A stretch of 64,000 nucleotides of DNA. It comes from Planctomycetota bacterium. GTDB taxonomy: Bacteria > Planctomycetota > Planctomycetia > Planctomycetales > Planctomycetaceae. A model generated the notes under the pieces. That model did no database searches. It worked only from the letters and a program-made list of their open reading frames with translations, and was not told the origin of the DNA. The translations under genes and the position numbers were made by a program. The stretch spans positions 37,253 through 101,252 of the forward strand of contig JAQBVJ010000009.1 in NCBI GenBank assembly GCA_027623235.1, written 5' to 3'. Of the stretch, positions 43,637 to 53,647 are shown in pieces (the first letter of the stretch is position 1; the number at the start of each line of letters is the position of its first letter).

Positions 43637-46159
43637 ATGCCTGCGTTCCGGAAGACTCTTAATCACGTTGCTCAGATGACAGCGTGTTTCCTGCTCCTTT
43701 CCTCAGTCGTCCTCGCCGCTTCACCGCGTCTGACGATCATTCAGCCTCGCGGCCTGCAGCGCGGGATCGAGACGGAATTGACTTTCAGCGGCAGCCAGTT
43801 GGACGACGTGAAGGAAGTCATGTTTTATGAGCCGGGATTTGAGGTCAAAGAGTTCATCCCGGTGAATGCGAACGCCTTCAAAGCGAAGGTCGCCGTCGCT
43901 CCCACAGCGAGACTGGGCGAGCATGTCTGCCAGGTTCGCACAGCAACTGGCATTTCCGATTACCGGACGTTCTACGTCGGCCACCTGCCGGACGTGGCTG
44001 AGGTAGAGACGAACCCGATCAAGTCGGAAGACGGGAAAACTGTCATTCGAAACGAGTCCAACAGCGACTTCGCCACTCCACAACTCATCCCTCTGAATGT
44101 CACCGTCACCGGCATCGCCAATAACGAGGATGTCGACTACTACGCCTTCGACGTGAAGAAGGGGCAGCGGATTTCGGCCGAAGTCGAAGGCATGCGGCTC
44201 GGTACGACACTCTTCGATCCCTACGTTGCGATTCTGGACTCCAAACGATTCGAGTTGGCGTCCTCTGACGACTCACCATTGTTGATTCAGGACAGCGTGG
44301 CGACCGCCGTCGCTCCTGAAGACGGCAGGTACTACGTTGAAGTCCGCGAGAGTTCGTACGCAGGCAATGGCAGTTGCACCTACCGGCTCCACGTTGGCAC
44401 GTTCCCGCGTCCGACGGCCGTCTACCCGGCAGGCGGCAAAATCGGCGAAGAAGTCGACGTCCGCTTTATCGGCGACGCCGCTGGCGATATCGCTCAGAAG
44501 GTCAAGCTGCCTGCCGAAGTCCAGCCAGAATTTGGTGTCTTCGCGGGAGCAGAAGGCGACCAGCCTCCGAGCTGGAACGTTTTCCGTCTGTCGGAATTCG
44601 GTAACTCGCTCGAAGTCGAGCCCAACAACACCCGCGAAACGGCCTCGCCGGCTGCACTCCCCAACGCCTTTAACGGGATCCTGCAGGACGACGGCGACGA
44701 AGACTGGTTCAAATTCACAGCGACGAAAGGTCAGCAGTTTGAAGTGGAGTGTTATGGACGGCGAATTCGGTCAGCGATCGACCCGGTCATGTACCTCTAT
44801 AACGCGGCAGGTGGTGCCATCGCATCCAACGACGATTCTCGTGGACCGGACAGCTACTTCCGCTTCAACGTGCCGGCGGATGGCGAGTACTACCTGCGGG
44901 TCATCGACCATCTCGGCCGGGGTGGCAAGGATTTCGTCTACCGTGTTGAGTTTCAGGCCGTCCAGCCACGCCTTGCGCTCACAATTCCAAGAGTCGAACG
45001 CTACGGGCAATACCGGCAACAGATTTATGTCGGCAGGGGAAACCGCTTCGCCACGACGTTTAACATCAGCCGCGTGAACTTCGGCGGGGACGTCATTATC
45101 AACCCGAAAGAGTTGCCGCCCGGCGTCACGATGCAGGTTGAGAACGTTCCGGCCAACCAGAGCGTCATCTCGGTCGTTTTCGAGGCGGCTGCGGACGCAC
45201 CGTTGGGCGGTGGTCTTTACGACTTTACAGCTCAGCACGCTGAGAACGCTGCGATCGTTGGCGGATTTGAAAATAACTCGGACTTCATTATCGGTGCGCC
45301 AGGCCAGTCGCGTTACTACACGAAAGCTGTCAGCCGACTGCCGATCGCTGTCGTCGATGAAATTCCGTTCAAACTCGACATCGTTGCCCCAAAAGTGCCG
45401 ATCGCCAGGAATGGATCGATGCAGTTGAAGGTCGTTGCGACGAAGAAGGAAGGCTGGGACGAGGCGATCACTGTTCAACTTCCATTCCGCCCGGCAGGGA
45501 TCGGTGCAGGCAGCTCGATTCAGATTCCAAAGGGACAAACCGAAGCATTTTACCCGCTTAGCGCCAACGGTGGAGCTGCGATCGGAATCTCGAAAATCTT
45601 CGTCGTCGGCTGGGCAAACGTCGGTAATGGAAACGGATTCTCGGCGAGCAATCTCACGCCACTGGAAGTCTCTGAGCCGTTCGTGACCCTCGCGATGAAC
45701 CGGGCCGCCTGCGACCAGGGACAGCCGACGGAGATCGTCTGCCAGGTGACGATTGCCAAGGCATTTGATGCTGCCGCAACCGTCCAGATTTTTGGACTTC
45801 CCAATAAGGCGGTGACAGAGCCCGTCATGCTCACGAAGGATTCAAAAGAAATCATCTTCAAGGTGACAACCGACATGACAACCCCGGCTGGCCGGCACGC
45901 AACAGTCTTCGCCCAGATCACGATTCCGATGAATGGTGAAAACATCGTTCACAATGTCGGATCCACGGAGCTCCGCGTCGACGTGCCTCTGCCTCCCAAA
46001 GTCGAGCCGCCGAAGCCGGCAGCACCGGCTGTCGTCGCTGCACCAACTCCTGCTCCCGCGCCGGCAGTCGCGGCACCGCCAAGAAGACTCACCCGGCTGG
46101 AAATGCTGCGACTGGAAAAAGCGAAGAAAGCAGAAGCGGCTGGCGGCGGGGGCGAGTAG
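43637..46159 (+). CDS. Secreted protein with PPC (pre-peptidase C-terminal) domains (cassette gene 2)
   Basis: An 840-residue secreted protein: signal peptide 1-27; an N-terminal beta domain (ITIIQPRGLQRGIETELTFSGSQL type, IPT/TIG-like); two PPC-type domains, about 135-255 (DVDYYAFDVKKGQRISAEVEG … YYVEVRESSYAG) and 330-450 (EVEPNNTRETA … DEDWFKFTATKGQQFEVE … YYLRVIDHLGRGG); then several beta-sandwich-like repeats to about 790 and a Pro/Ala-rich linker ending in a short charged helix (LTRLEMLRLEKAKKAE). PPC domains are binding or folding modules in exported proteins. It follows DUF1501 and precedes the DUF1549/DUF1553 gene by 76 bases. Role unknown; probably a surface-binding partner. ATG 43637 with GAGG before it. 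Confidence 0.9.
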   Translation: MPAFRKTLNHVAQMTACFLLLSSVVLAASPRLTIIQPRGLQRGIETELTFSGSQLDDVKEVMFYEPGFEVKEFIPVNANAFKAKVAVAPTARLGEHVCQVRTATGISDYRTFYVGHLPDVAEVETNPIKSEDGKTVIRNESNSDFATPQLIPLNVTVTGIANNEDVDYYAFDVKKGQRISAEVEGMRLGTTLFDPYVAILDSKRFELASSDDSPLLIQDSVATAVAPEDGRYYVEVRESSYAGNGSCTYRLHVGTFPRPTAVYPAGGKIGEEVDVRFIGDAAGDIAQKVKLPAEVQPEFGVFAGAEGDQPPSWNVFRLSEFGNSLEVEPNNTRETASPAALPNAFNGILQDDGDEDWFKFTATKGQQFEVECYGRRIRSAIDPVMYLYNAAGGAIASNDDSRGPDSYFRFNVPADGEYYLRVIDHLGRGGKDFVYRVEFQAVQPRLALTIPRVERYGQYRQQIYVGRGNRFATTFNISRVNFGGDVIINPKELPPGVTMQVENVPANQSVISVVFEAAADAPLGGGLYDFTAQHAENAAIVGGFENNSDFIIGAPGQSRYYTKAVSRLPIAVVDEIPFKLDIVAPKVPIARNGSMQLKVVATKKEGWDEAITVQLPFRPAGIGAGSSIQIPKGQTEAFYPLSANGGAAIGISKIFVVGWANVGNGNGFSASNLTPLEVSEPFVTLAMNRAACDQGQPTEIVCQVTIAKAFDAAATVQIFGLPNKAVTEPVMLTKDSKEIIFKVTTDMTTPAGRHATVFAQITIPMNGENIVHNVGSTELRVDVPLPPKVEPPKPAAPAVVAAPTPAPAPAVAAPPRRLTRLEMLRLEKAKKAEAAGGGGE

Positions 46160-46235
46160 TTTTAAAGAAACCGTTCCTGCTTCACAGACTCAGATCGTTA
46201 ATTTCATGCCGAGAGGCTTTTGAAGGATCACCGTC

Positions 46236-48674
46236 ATGTTCGGTCGTACTCTCCTGAATTTTGCACGCGGACTTGCCGTTTCCGGATTTCTGGCTGCTGG
46301 GGTTCAGGCTCAGGAAGCACCGGTATCGATTGAGGTCTTCCCGCCGGACGTGAATCTCAAAACGGTCCAGGATCGACAGTCGTTTGTCGTGCAGGCGACT
46401 TATGCCAGCGGCCTGACCAGCGACGTCACGATGGAAGCAAAGCTGACGCTCGCCAATCCGGCTCCAGCTCGTCTTGAAGGGAATGTGCTTTACCCCGCTG
46501 CAGACGGCGCAACCCAGTTGACAGTCGAGTTCGGTGGACACGCGAAGACCGTTCCGATCACAGTCGAGGCGGCCACTGCGGAACGACCGATCAGCTTCAA
46601 GTTGGATGTCATGCCGGTCTTCATGAAGGCCAACTGTAATACCGGAAGCTGCCATGGTGCCGCGAGCGGCAAAGATGGCTTTCGCCTCTCGCTGTTCGGC
46701 TTCGACCCGGATGGCGACCATGATCGAATCACTCACGAGTTGCCTGGCCGTCGGATCAACCTCGCGATTCCGGAAGACAGCCTGATCGTGACGAAGTCGA
46801 TTGGCTCGGTTCCGCACACAGGGGGAAGCCGGTTCGATGCGAACAGCGTGTACTACGCGACCCTCATTCGATGGTTGAAGGCCGGTGGTGAAAACGACAA
46901 GGGTGAAGTGCCGAAAGTGTTATCAGTCGAACTTTATCCGAAGAACGGCGTTCTCGATGGGGAAGGCACAACTCAGCGGTTGACCGCTCGCGCGAAATAC
47001 TCTGACGGAACGGATCGAGACGTGACAAATCTCGCCGTCTTCCTGTCGAATAACGATACATCGGCAACCGTGTCCCAGGACGGTGTCGTGACGGCTCATG
47101 AACGGGGCGAATCATTCATCATGGCTCGCTTCGAGACTCACACGGTCGGGCGACAGTTCATCACGCTTCCGAAGGGTCTGCAGTACACCGATCCCCAAAC
47201 GCCGGAATTCAACTACGTCGACACGCTTATCTACAACAAGCTGAAGAAGCTGCGAATCATCCCGTCGGAAGTGTGCACGGACGAAGTCTTTCTGCGTCGC
47301 GTTTACTTCGACGTATGCGGCGTGTTGCCAACCGTCGAAGAATATCATCGGTTCATGGACAGCAAGGATCCGAAGAAACGGGAACTGCTCGTCGATGAGC
47401 TGCTGACCCGCAAAGAATTCGTTGAGCTGTGGGTGATGAAATGGGCGGAACTGCTTCAGATTCGAACCTCGAATCAGATCAGCTACAAGTCGATGCTCCG
47501 CTATTACAACTGGGTTCAAGACAAGATCGCGCGAAATGTCCCGACCGATCAGATGGTGCGGGAACTTCTCGGCTCGAACGGTGGCACATTCCAGAATGCC
47601 GCAACGAATTATTACCAGAATGAGCGGGTCACGCTGAAGACATCAGAGAATGTTGCACAGGTCTTTATGGGAATGCGGATTCAGTGTGCCCAGTGCCACA
47701 ACCACCCGTTCGACCGCTGGACGATGGATGATTACTACAGCTTCGCGGCCTTCTTTTCGCAGATTGGCCGAAAAGCTGCAGAGGATCCCAGGGAACTCAT
47801 CATCTTCAACAGTGGCGGTGGCGACGTTCGACATCTCGTTGGCGGCCGAGTCATGACTCCGAAATTCCTCGGCGGAGAAGTGCCGGATGTTGCTGGCAAA
47901 GATCGGCGAATCGTCATGGCCGATTGGCTGGCTTCGCCCCAGAATCCGTATTTCGCAACAAACCTTGGCAACATCGTCTGGTCCCACTTCCTGGGGAAAG
48001 GCATCATCGATCAGGTCGATGATGTGCGGGTTTCCAACCCGCCCGTCAACCAGGAACTGCTTGAGGAGCTTGGTCGCCGGTTCACCGAATACAATTACGA
48101 CTTCAAAAAGCTCGTTCGAGACATCTGTCTGTCACGGGTGTATCAGCACTCAACGGCAACGAATGAAACAAACATCACGGACTCACGGAACTTTTCGCAC
48201 GCCGCACTTCGCCGAGTCCGTGCGGAAGTCCTGCTTGACTCGATTACTCAGGTGACGGACACAAAGAACAAGTTCCAGGGCCTGCCACTGGGAGCTCGGG
48301 CAGTCCAGGTTGCTAACGGCAACACCTCGACTTACTTCCTGACGACATTCGGCCGCGCCACTCGCGAGACGGTTTGTTCCTGTGAAGTTTCCATGGAGCC
48401 GAATTTGTCGCAGGCTCTCCATCTCCTGAACGGAGACACGGTCAACTCGAAGATTGCCGAGGGCAAACTCGTGCCAGCCCGCCTGGCCGAAGGCAAGACA
48501 CCGCAGCAGATTCTCGAAGAGATCTACATTCGCTGCCTCACGCGGAAGCCCACCGAACAGGAAATGGCTTCCTTGAACGAGGTTGTCGCCGTCGACGCTG
48601 CCCAGCAGCAGCAGGTTCTGGAAGACATCTTCTGGGCGGTGATGAACTCTCGAGAATTCGTGTTCAACCACTAA
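46236..48674 (+). CDS. DUF1549/DUF1553 cytochrome c protein with Big-like domains (cassette gene 3)
   Basis: An 812-residue secreted protein. After a signal peptide (1-26) comes an Ig-like (Big2-type) domain (VQATYASGLTSDVT), then a heme site with the unusual spacing CNTGSCH (134-140), a second Big2-like domain (LTARAKYSDGTDRDVTNLAVF…VSQDGVVTAHERGES), DUF1549 with VFLRRVYFDVCGVLPT and FVELWVMKWAELLQIRTSN, a second heme motif CAQCH (484-488) and DUF1553 (WSHFLGKGIIDQVDDVRVSNPP … SRVYQHS … EPNLSQALHLLNGDTVNSKI). Planctomycete-typical; activity unknown. It is 76 bases after the PPC gene and 119 before the cytochrome-WD40 gene. Confidence 0.93.
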   Translation: MFGRTLLNFARGLAVSGFLAAGVQAQEAPVSIEVFPPDVNLKTVQDRQSFVVQATYASGLTSDVTMEAKLTLANPAPARLEGNVLYPAADGATQLTVEFGGHAKTVPITVEAATAERPISFKLDVMPVFMKANCNTGSCHGAASGKDGFRLSLFGFDPDGDHDRITHELPGRRINLAIPEDSLIVTKSIGSVPHTGGSRFDANSVYYATLIRWLKAGGENDKGEVPKVLSVELYPKNGVLDGEGTTQRLTARAKYSDGTDRDVTNLAVFLSNNDTSATVSQDGVVTAHERGESFIMARFETHTVGRQFITLPKGLQYTDPQTPEFNYVDTLIYNKLKKLRIIPSEVCTDEVFLRRVYFDVCGVLPTVEEYHRFMDSKDPKKRELLVDELLTRKEFVELWVMKWAELLQIRTSNQISYKSMLRYYNWVQDKIARNVPTDQMVRELLGSNGGTFQNAATNYYQNERVTLKTSENVAQVFMGMRIQCAQCHNHPFDRWTMDDYYSFAAFFSQIGRKAAEDPRELIIFNSGGGDVRHLVGGRVMTPKFLGGEVPDVAGKDRRIVMADWLASPQNPYFATNLGNIVWSHFLGKGIIDQVDDVRVSNPPVNQELLEELGRRFTEYNYDFKKLVRDICLSRVYQHSTATNETNITDSRNFSHAALRRVRAEVLLDSITQVTDTKNKFQGLPLGARAVQVANGNTSTYFLTTFGRATRETVCSCEVSMEPNLSQALHLLNGDTVNSKIAEGKLVPARLAEGKTPQQILEEIYIRCLTRKPTEQEMASLNEVVAVDAAQQQQVLEDIFWAVMNSREFVFNH

Positions 48675-48676
48675 CC

Positions 48677-48695
48677 AAAGACCGCTGGTCTTTTT
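48677..48695 (+). terminator. Short hairpin with T-run after cassette gene 3
   Basis: aaagacc (48677-48683), loop gct, ggtcttt (48687-48693) followed by tt. Small but perfectly paired; it lies just after the stop and may weakly terminate or process the transcript before the last cassette gene. Confidence 0.5.
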
Positions 48696-48793
48696 CGGAT
48701 TTCGACTCGCCCGGAAATGCAGGACCTATGTTTCTGCATCCGGGAATGTTTCCCGCCTCTACTCTCCACACGTGACTTTCGTCGGAGACTGCC

Positions 48794-51493
48794 ATGACTT
48801 TTCGCCGGCTTTCCACATTCGCAGCATTTGTCGCTTTTTCGGTGGCCTCGACCACTCAGGCAGCTGACGAAAAAGTGACCTATGTGGATCACGTCGAGCC
48901 GATTTTCCGAGCCAAATGTGGCAACTGCCACAATGCGGACAAGAAGATCGGAGGGCTCGACCTCCTGAACTACACGAACATGATGCAAGGTGGCGGGTCG
49001 GGGGCGAGTATCGAACCAGGCGACACCGATGCCAGCTTCCTGTGGCAACTGGTGACTCATGAGTCGACGCCAACAATGCCTCCGAATCAGCCTAAGATGC
49101 CGGACGCGACTCTGAACACGATCAAAGCGTGGATCCTCGGCGGCGCTTTGGAGACGAAAGACAGCAAGAAAGCGGTCAGCAGCAAGCCGAAGGTTGCCCT
49201 TTCGCTGTCGTTTGCACCGAATGGCCGTCCGGAAGGTCCGCCGCCAATGCCGATTCGTTTGAGCCTTGAGCCAGTTGTCGAGACGGAAAAGACGACTGCT
49301 GTTTCAGCCATTGCGACAAGCCCCTGGGCTCCTGTTGTGGCGGTCGGTGGCCAGCGTCAGATTCTTCTTCACAATACTCAGACTCTACAGCTAATCGGCG
49401 TTCTGAATTTCCCAGAAGGCATCGCACATGTTCTCAAATTCAGCCGGAGTGGTGGACTGCTGCTGGCTGCCGGAGGAAAAGGCTCCTACAAGGGCAAGGT
49501 GATCGTCTGGGACATCAAAACCGGCGAACGCGTCATCGAAGTTGGAAACGAGACCGACACAGTACTCGGCGCTGACATCAGCGCGGATCAGTCGAGGATC
49601 GCTCTTGGGGGACCGTCGAAGATCGTTCGAGTTTACTCGACGGCCACGGGTGAACTCCTGTACGAGCAGAAGAAACACACCGAGTGGGTCTGCGCAGTTG
49701 AGTTCAGTCCCGATGGCGTTCTCCTTGCGACTGGCGACCGGAATGGTGGCGTGTTTGTGTGGGAGGCGGAAACCGGGCGGGAATATCTCGGACTGCGTGG
49801 CCACTCGGCAATGATTACCGGATTCGCCTGGCGAAAAGATTCCAATGTACTGGCGTCGGCCAGCGACGACACAACAGTTCGCCTCTGGGAGATGGAAAAC
49901 GGTGGCCAGATCAAGAGCTGGGGCGCTCACGGTGGCGGAACTCAGGATGTCGCCTTTACGCAGGAAGACCAGATCGTCACAGCTGGCCGTGATCGAACCG
50001 CCAAACTCTGGAACGGAGACGGCGCAGCTGTTCGAACGTTTGAAGCCTTCCCAGATCTCGCTTTGAAGGTCGCCTACTGTGACACGACCAAACGTGTCAT
50101 TGCCGGAGACTGGACGGGATTGATCCGTGTCTGGAATGTGGCCGATGGTGTGCGGCTTGGCGAACTCGCTTCGAACCCACTGAAACTGGCGACTCGACTT
50201 TCACAGGCAACAGCCGCGCTCACACAGGTGCAGGCCGATCAGAAGGCAAAAGATGCTGCCTGGGCCGCTGCACAGGCTGTCGCCACGAAGATGACGACCG
50301 ACTTGAATGTCGGCACTGCGAAGCAGGCCGAACTGGTGGCACTGGCTGCGACCTACCAGACGGCGATGACAACTGCGAAGGCGACAGAAACTGACGCCAA
50401 GGCGAAGCAGGATGCAGGAGCAGCGATTGTCGCAACTCTTCAGCCAGTGGTGCCGCTTCTCAACGAGACGGTTGCCAAAGCGGTTGCTGCGGCGGCAAAG
50501 GCTGCTGCCGACAAGGAAGTCATTGCTGCAGTTGATCAACTGAAAGCGGTTGCTGCAGCTCGGGCTGCCTCGCTGACGGCGGCCGAGAAAGTCGTGACCG
50601 ATGAAGGTGCCCGGCTCAAAGCAGCACAGGAGGCAATCGTGACGACGACGAAACAACTTGCGGACAATGCCGTTGCGGCTGCCGCGACAAAGACCCTGGT
50701 CGACCAATTGACTGTGTCACTTGCCGCTCAGCAGACAGTGGTGGCGGCTGCAAAAGCTGCCCTCGACCAGGCGACTGCTGCTGTGGCAGCCACTCAGGGA
50801 GAGGTGAACCGTTGGAACGAGGAGATCGCTTTCACCCAGAAGGTGGTCACATTCAAGACACGACGATCGGAAGCGGAAAGCCTCGCGGCGACGTTTGCGG
50901 AGATGGATGCTGAGCTGAAAGCAGCTCAGAAGAAGGTCACAGACTCGCAGACAGCTCTGCAGACAGCACAGGCCGGCGAACAGGCGATCGTGGCGGCGGT
51001 GGCTGCTGCCAAGCTGAACGTGGACAAAGCAGCCGCGGCGATGGATGCTCAGGCCAAATTGATCGCTTCCCGCGAAGCCGCCGTGCCGATCCTGACAGAG
51101 GCGAAAGACAAAGGTGCCGCCGCGGTCGTGGCCGTACCGGACGACAAAGAGCTTGCCGCTGCTGCGGGACAGCTGAAGGCGGCCTTCGACCGAAACACTC
51201 AGGCGATTGTCGACGGAAAAACGCAGCTCGCCGCGCTGACAGCCACACACGTCCAGGCGACCGCAGCCATGAAAGCTGAAGAGGCGAAACTGCCTCCCGC
51301 TCAGGTCGTGGTCACGGCAGCAACGAAGCTGCTGACGGACAGCCAGGCCGCGATGAAGCCGGTTGAAGAAAAGCACGCAAAGGCGAAGCAGGAAGCAGAC
51401 ACCGCGCAGGCCGCGTTGAATCAGCTCAAGCAGGAACTGGACGGGCTGCGTCAACAGGATCAGGTCGCAGCAGCGGCCCCAGCGCAGGGCTGA
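48794..51493 (+). CDS. Cytochrome c / WD40 / long alanine-rich coiled-coil protein (cassette gene 4)
   Basis: An 899-residue secreted protein: signal peptide 1-23; PSCyt1-like heme domain with CGNCH (42-46) and PTMPPNQPKMPDATLNTIKAWILGGA; WD40 repeats from about 140 to 465 (VLKFSRSGGLLLAAGG, GADISADQSRIALGG, AVEFSPDGVLLATGD, GFAWRKDSNVLASASDD); then about 435 residues rich in Ala, Lys, Thr, Gln and Val with heptad-like spacing and no proline, almost certainly a long coiled coil (for example QADQKAKDAAWAAAQAVATK). It is a larger relative of 30136-31575. It ends the cassette, 22 bases before a strong terminator. May be an elongated scaffold carrying the heme and propeller; inferred. Confidence 0.92.
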   Translation: MTFRRLSTFAAFVAFSVASTTQAADEKVTYVDHVEPIFRAKCGNCHNADKKIGGLDLLNYTNMMQGGGSGASIEPGDTDASFLWQLVTHESTPTMPPNQPKMPDATLNTIKAWILGGALETKDSKKAVSSKPKVALSLSFAPNGRPEGPPPMPIRLSLEPVVETEKTTAVSAIATSPWAPVVAVGGQRQILLHNTQTLQLIGVLNFPEGIAHVLKFSRSGGLLLAAGGKGSYKGKVIVWDIKTGERVIEVGNETDTVLGADISADQSRIALGGPSKIVRVYSTATGELLYEQKKHTEWVCAVEFSPDGVLLATGDRNGGVFVWEAETGREYLGLRGHSAMITGFAWRKDSNVLASASDDTTVRLWEMENGGQIKSWGAHGGGTQDVAFTQEDQIVTAGRDRTAKLWNGDGAAVRTFEAFPDLALKVAYCDTTKRVIAGDWTGLIRVWNVADGVRLGELASNPLKLATRLSQATAALTQVQADQKAKDAAWAAAQAVATKMTTDLNVGTAKQAELVALAATYQTAMTTAKATETDAKAKQDAGAAIVATLQPVVPLLNETVAKAVAAAAKAAADKEVIAAVDQLKAVAAARAASLTAAEKVVTDEGARLKAAQEAIVTTTKQLADNAVAAAATKTLVDQLTVSLAAQQTVVAAAKAALDQATAAVAATQGEVNRWNEEIAFTQKVVTFKTRRSEAESLAATFAEMDAELKAAQKKVTDSQTALQTAQAGEQAIVAAVAAAKLNVDKAAAAMDAQAKLIASREAAVPILTEAKDKGAAAVVAVPDDKELAAAAGQLKAAFDRNTQAIVDGKTQLAALTATHVQATAAMKAEEAKLPPAQVVVTAATKLLTDSQAAMKPVEEKHAKAKQEADTAQAALNQLKQELDGLRQQDQVAAAAPAQG

Positions 51494-51514
51494 ATTCCCG
51501 CGGCTGAACAATTC

Positions 51515-51550
51515 AGGGCGTGTCGTCTGGGCGGCACGCCCTTTCTTTTT
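51515..51550 (+). terminator. Rho-independent terminator at cassette end
   Basis: agggcgtg (51515-51522) pairs with cacgccct (51535-51542), 12-base loop, followed by ttctttttt. It lies 22 bases after the stop at 51493 and faces the disrupted barrel gene on the other strand. Confidence 0.88.
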
Positions 51551-53515
51551 TGTCAGGATGAATGGGCGCCGAATTGGCTGGTCAGGATTCCTTTCGAACA
51601 TCCATCGCAATTCGGAACGATGCTCAGCTCGCGTTCGTTGACCTGGCAGAATGAACGTGTTCTTGCGACTGACGATTCGGTACGGGGTCGAGTCAAGGAA
51701 ACCGTCTGCCAGCAATCGCTGGTTGTTCTGCGGCGATACGGTCTGGTTTAACGTGCTGTTTCGGACGAAGGCGATGCCGTGAGTGTCCGCCGCGGTGACA
51801 GCCTCGCCAATCCTCTGGAACGAAGAGTCCGGAGTTCCTTCGCCGCCTGCAGGAGCGGCTCCATCGACCTGGGCGATGAAGATCAGGTTACCCGTCACGA
51901 CGTTTGTGGCGATGGCTTCTCACCGGTGTATTGCCAGGCGATTTCGGCGATTCACAAGTCGACCGTAGCGCGGCAAAGTGCATTCGCATTCCGAGCGGAA
52001 GAGTTGTCCGAGGTTTCGAAACGGAATTGTCACGCTGCCAAACAGGCTGGTTTCAAAGACGTCGTCGTAGGCGTACGCCAGACTGAAAGCGACGTCTTCT
52101 TTCGGCCGCAATTCCAGCCGCGCGGCGACGCCATGAATCGGATCCTCGGCCAGCGAGCGGTCTGTGTAGAAATAGTAGCCCCCGAAAGCCCACAGTTGAG
52201 ACAGGCCTCCCACCCGGCCTCCCGCCTCAACATCAAATCCAGTCAGAACCGTTTCTCTTTGTCCGACGAGCGGCGGTGTTGCGGAGCGGATGTGACTTCC
52301 GGACGTGATCGGGACGTAGCCGTTGGCTCGAAGTTCCAGATTGTTGAACAGAGATTCGAAGCTGACTCCCACCTGCTGAAACGTGCGGTCGGGGTCAGAT
52401 TCCATGTCGTACCAGAGGCTGGCTCCGTAGAGACCGTCGGCTTCCGGATGACGTCTGCGGAATCCGGCTCCGATGTTGGCTCCGTAAGTGCTTTGATTTG
52501 AAAGCAGGCCGCTCGCTTGAAGAAAGGCAACGGTACTTGACGCTTCATAAATCAGCAGGGGGGCAAACAGGCCAAGCCTGGTATCCCAGTTGCGATTCGT
52601 TCCGTACATCTGCCCGCCCGCTCTTTGCAGCCAGCCGTAAGGGAGAATTCGAGCGAACTCGTCGGCGAGCGGTGCGACTCCAGCGGGATTCAGTGGACTA
52701 ACCGCGCAGGTTGAGCAACCGTTTTTTCCGCAGACGCCATTCGCGCACGATGCTCCTTCTGGTGAAGCAAAGCCGTTGTACTGACTGGGAATGGTTTGTG
52801 GCGGACTGCCGTAAGGATCGGTGGCCGGCTGTTCCGGCTGATGCACCGGCCAGGACTGATCGGCAGCGGGAGGGAAGTTCGATGGGTTCGGATCCTGGCC
52901 GAGGCCGGGATGAGAATGCGGCGTTCCCGGCGGAGCAGGCCACCATTGTTCCTGCAGATTCAACTGTTCCTGCAGATTCAACTGCGTTGCGGGAACAGCC
53001 GGGAAATCGGTGTGGGACGCAGGAGCGATCGTCTGACCGGGAGTCGCCGACGGCATCCCGGTTTCATTGCTGTAACCGGGTCCCTGTGCGTTGGACGGTC
53101 TGACGGGAGACAGCGGGGGATCGGGTGGCGAATGGCGAGTTGTCGCCGCTGCGCCGAGCACCTCGCCAGGAAGGCGACGTGTCGAATTGTGAAGTGGCGG
53201 AAGCGGCGGAAAACCTGGATGGCCGGCGAGTCCCGTGTCTGGCTGTGGTGCAGTCCGCGGCTCAGGAGCAAATCTCGCGTCGGGTGCAAAAGCGGGCATT
53301 CCGGATTCGCGCGGAACCGGTGCGTACTCCGGAGCTCCGGTCCTGAATCTTTGTGGTTTCCGTCGTTCCGTCGGAGCCTCTCCCTGAGGTCGCCAGACGC
53401 CGTTCGACGGGTCCGGAGGCCGATCGACGCGCCACGCACCCAACTCCTGAGCGATCACCGGAGGTGGCACCACGAGGCTCACAATGAGCAGAAAATGACA
53501 AATTTGACGCATCAT
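51550..53515 (-). pseudogene. Disrupted planctomycete outer-membrane barrel (inverse-autotransporter-like) protein
   Basis: From ATG 53515 the frame gives a signal peptide, about 230 residues of Pro-rich linker with a duplicated NLQEQ, a Cys cluster (CANGVCGKNGCSTC) and a beta-barrel-like part: LGLFAPLLIYEASST, ANIGAGFRRRH, ELRANGYVPITSG, DVEAGGRVGGLSQLWAFGGYYFY and AYDDVFETSLFGSVTIPF. At 51920-51922 an in-frame TGA interrupts it, yet the same frame continues with EAIATNVVTGNLIFIAQVDG and then QNNQRLLADGF and FILPGQ, the continuation expected of this planctomycete family after the barrel. Further on (below about 51650) the family character fades and the frame runs antisense into the neighbouring gene, so the far end is set only approximately. 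Probably a nonsense-disrupted, truncated gene. Confidence 0.6.
52947..52982. repeat. 18-bp tandem duplication in the barrel gene
   Basis: tgttcctgcagattcaac occurs at 52947-52964 and again at 52965-52982. On the coding (minus) strand it duplicates the hexapeptide LNLQEQ in the proline-rich linker. Confidence 0.9.
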
Positions 53516-53647
53516 GGTCAAAGCAGGGGGTTCGCGCGCACGATCCAGCCAGAGACAGTCACTCAGAAATATCGGCGTTGCCACCTGGTCCGGTTCTGCC
53601 GATTGCCAAAACCGAGCAAACTTTGCCGGTTTTTCCGGCTGGAGCGA

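Noticed and set aside
50717..51549. Continuation of the disrupted barrel frame antisense to the cytochrome-WD40-coiled-coil gene
   Set aside because: Beyond about 51650 the product loses family character and lies opposite a coding sequence and a terminator.
51920..51922. TGA as a selenocysteine codon
   Set aside because: No convincing SECIS-like hairpin directly follows and the barrel family is not a selenoprotein family; a nonsense mutation or error is simpler, though selB keeps the idea open.
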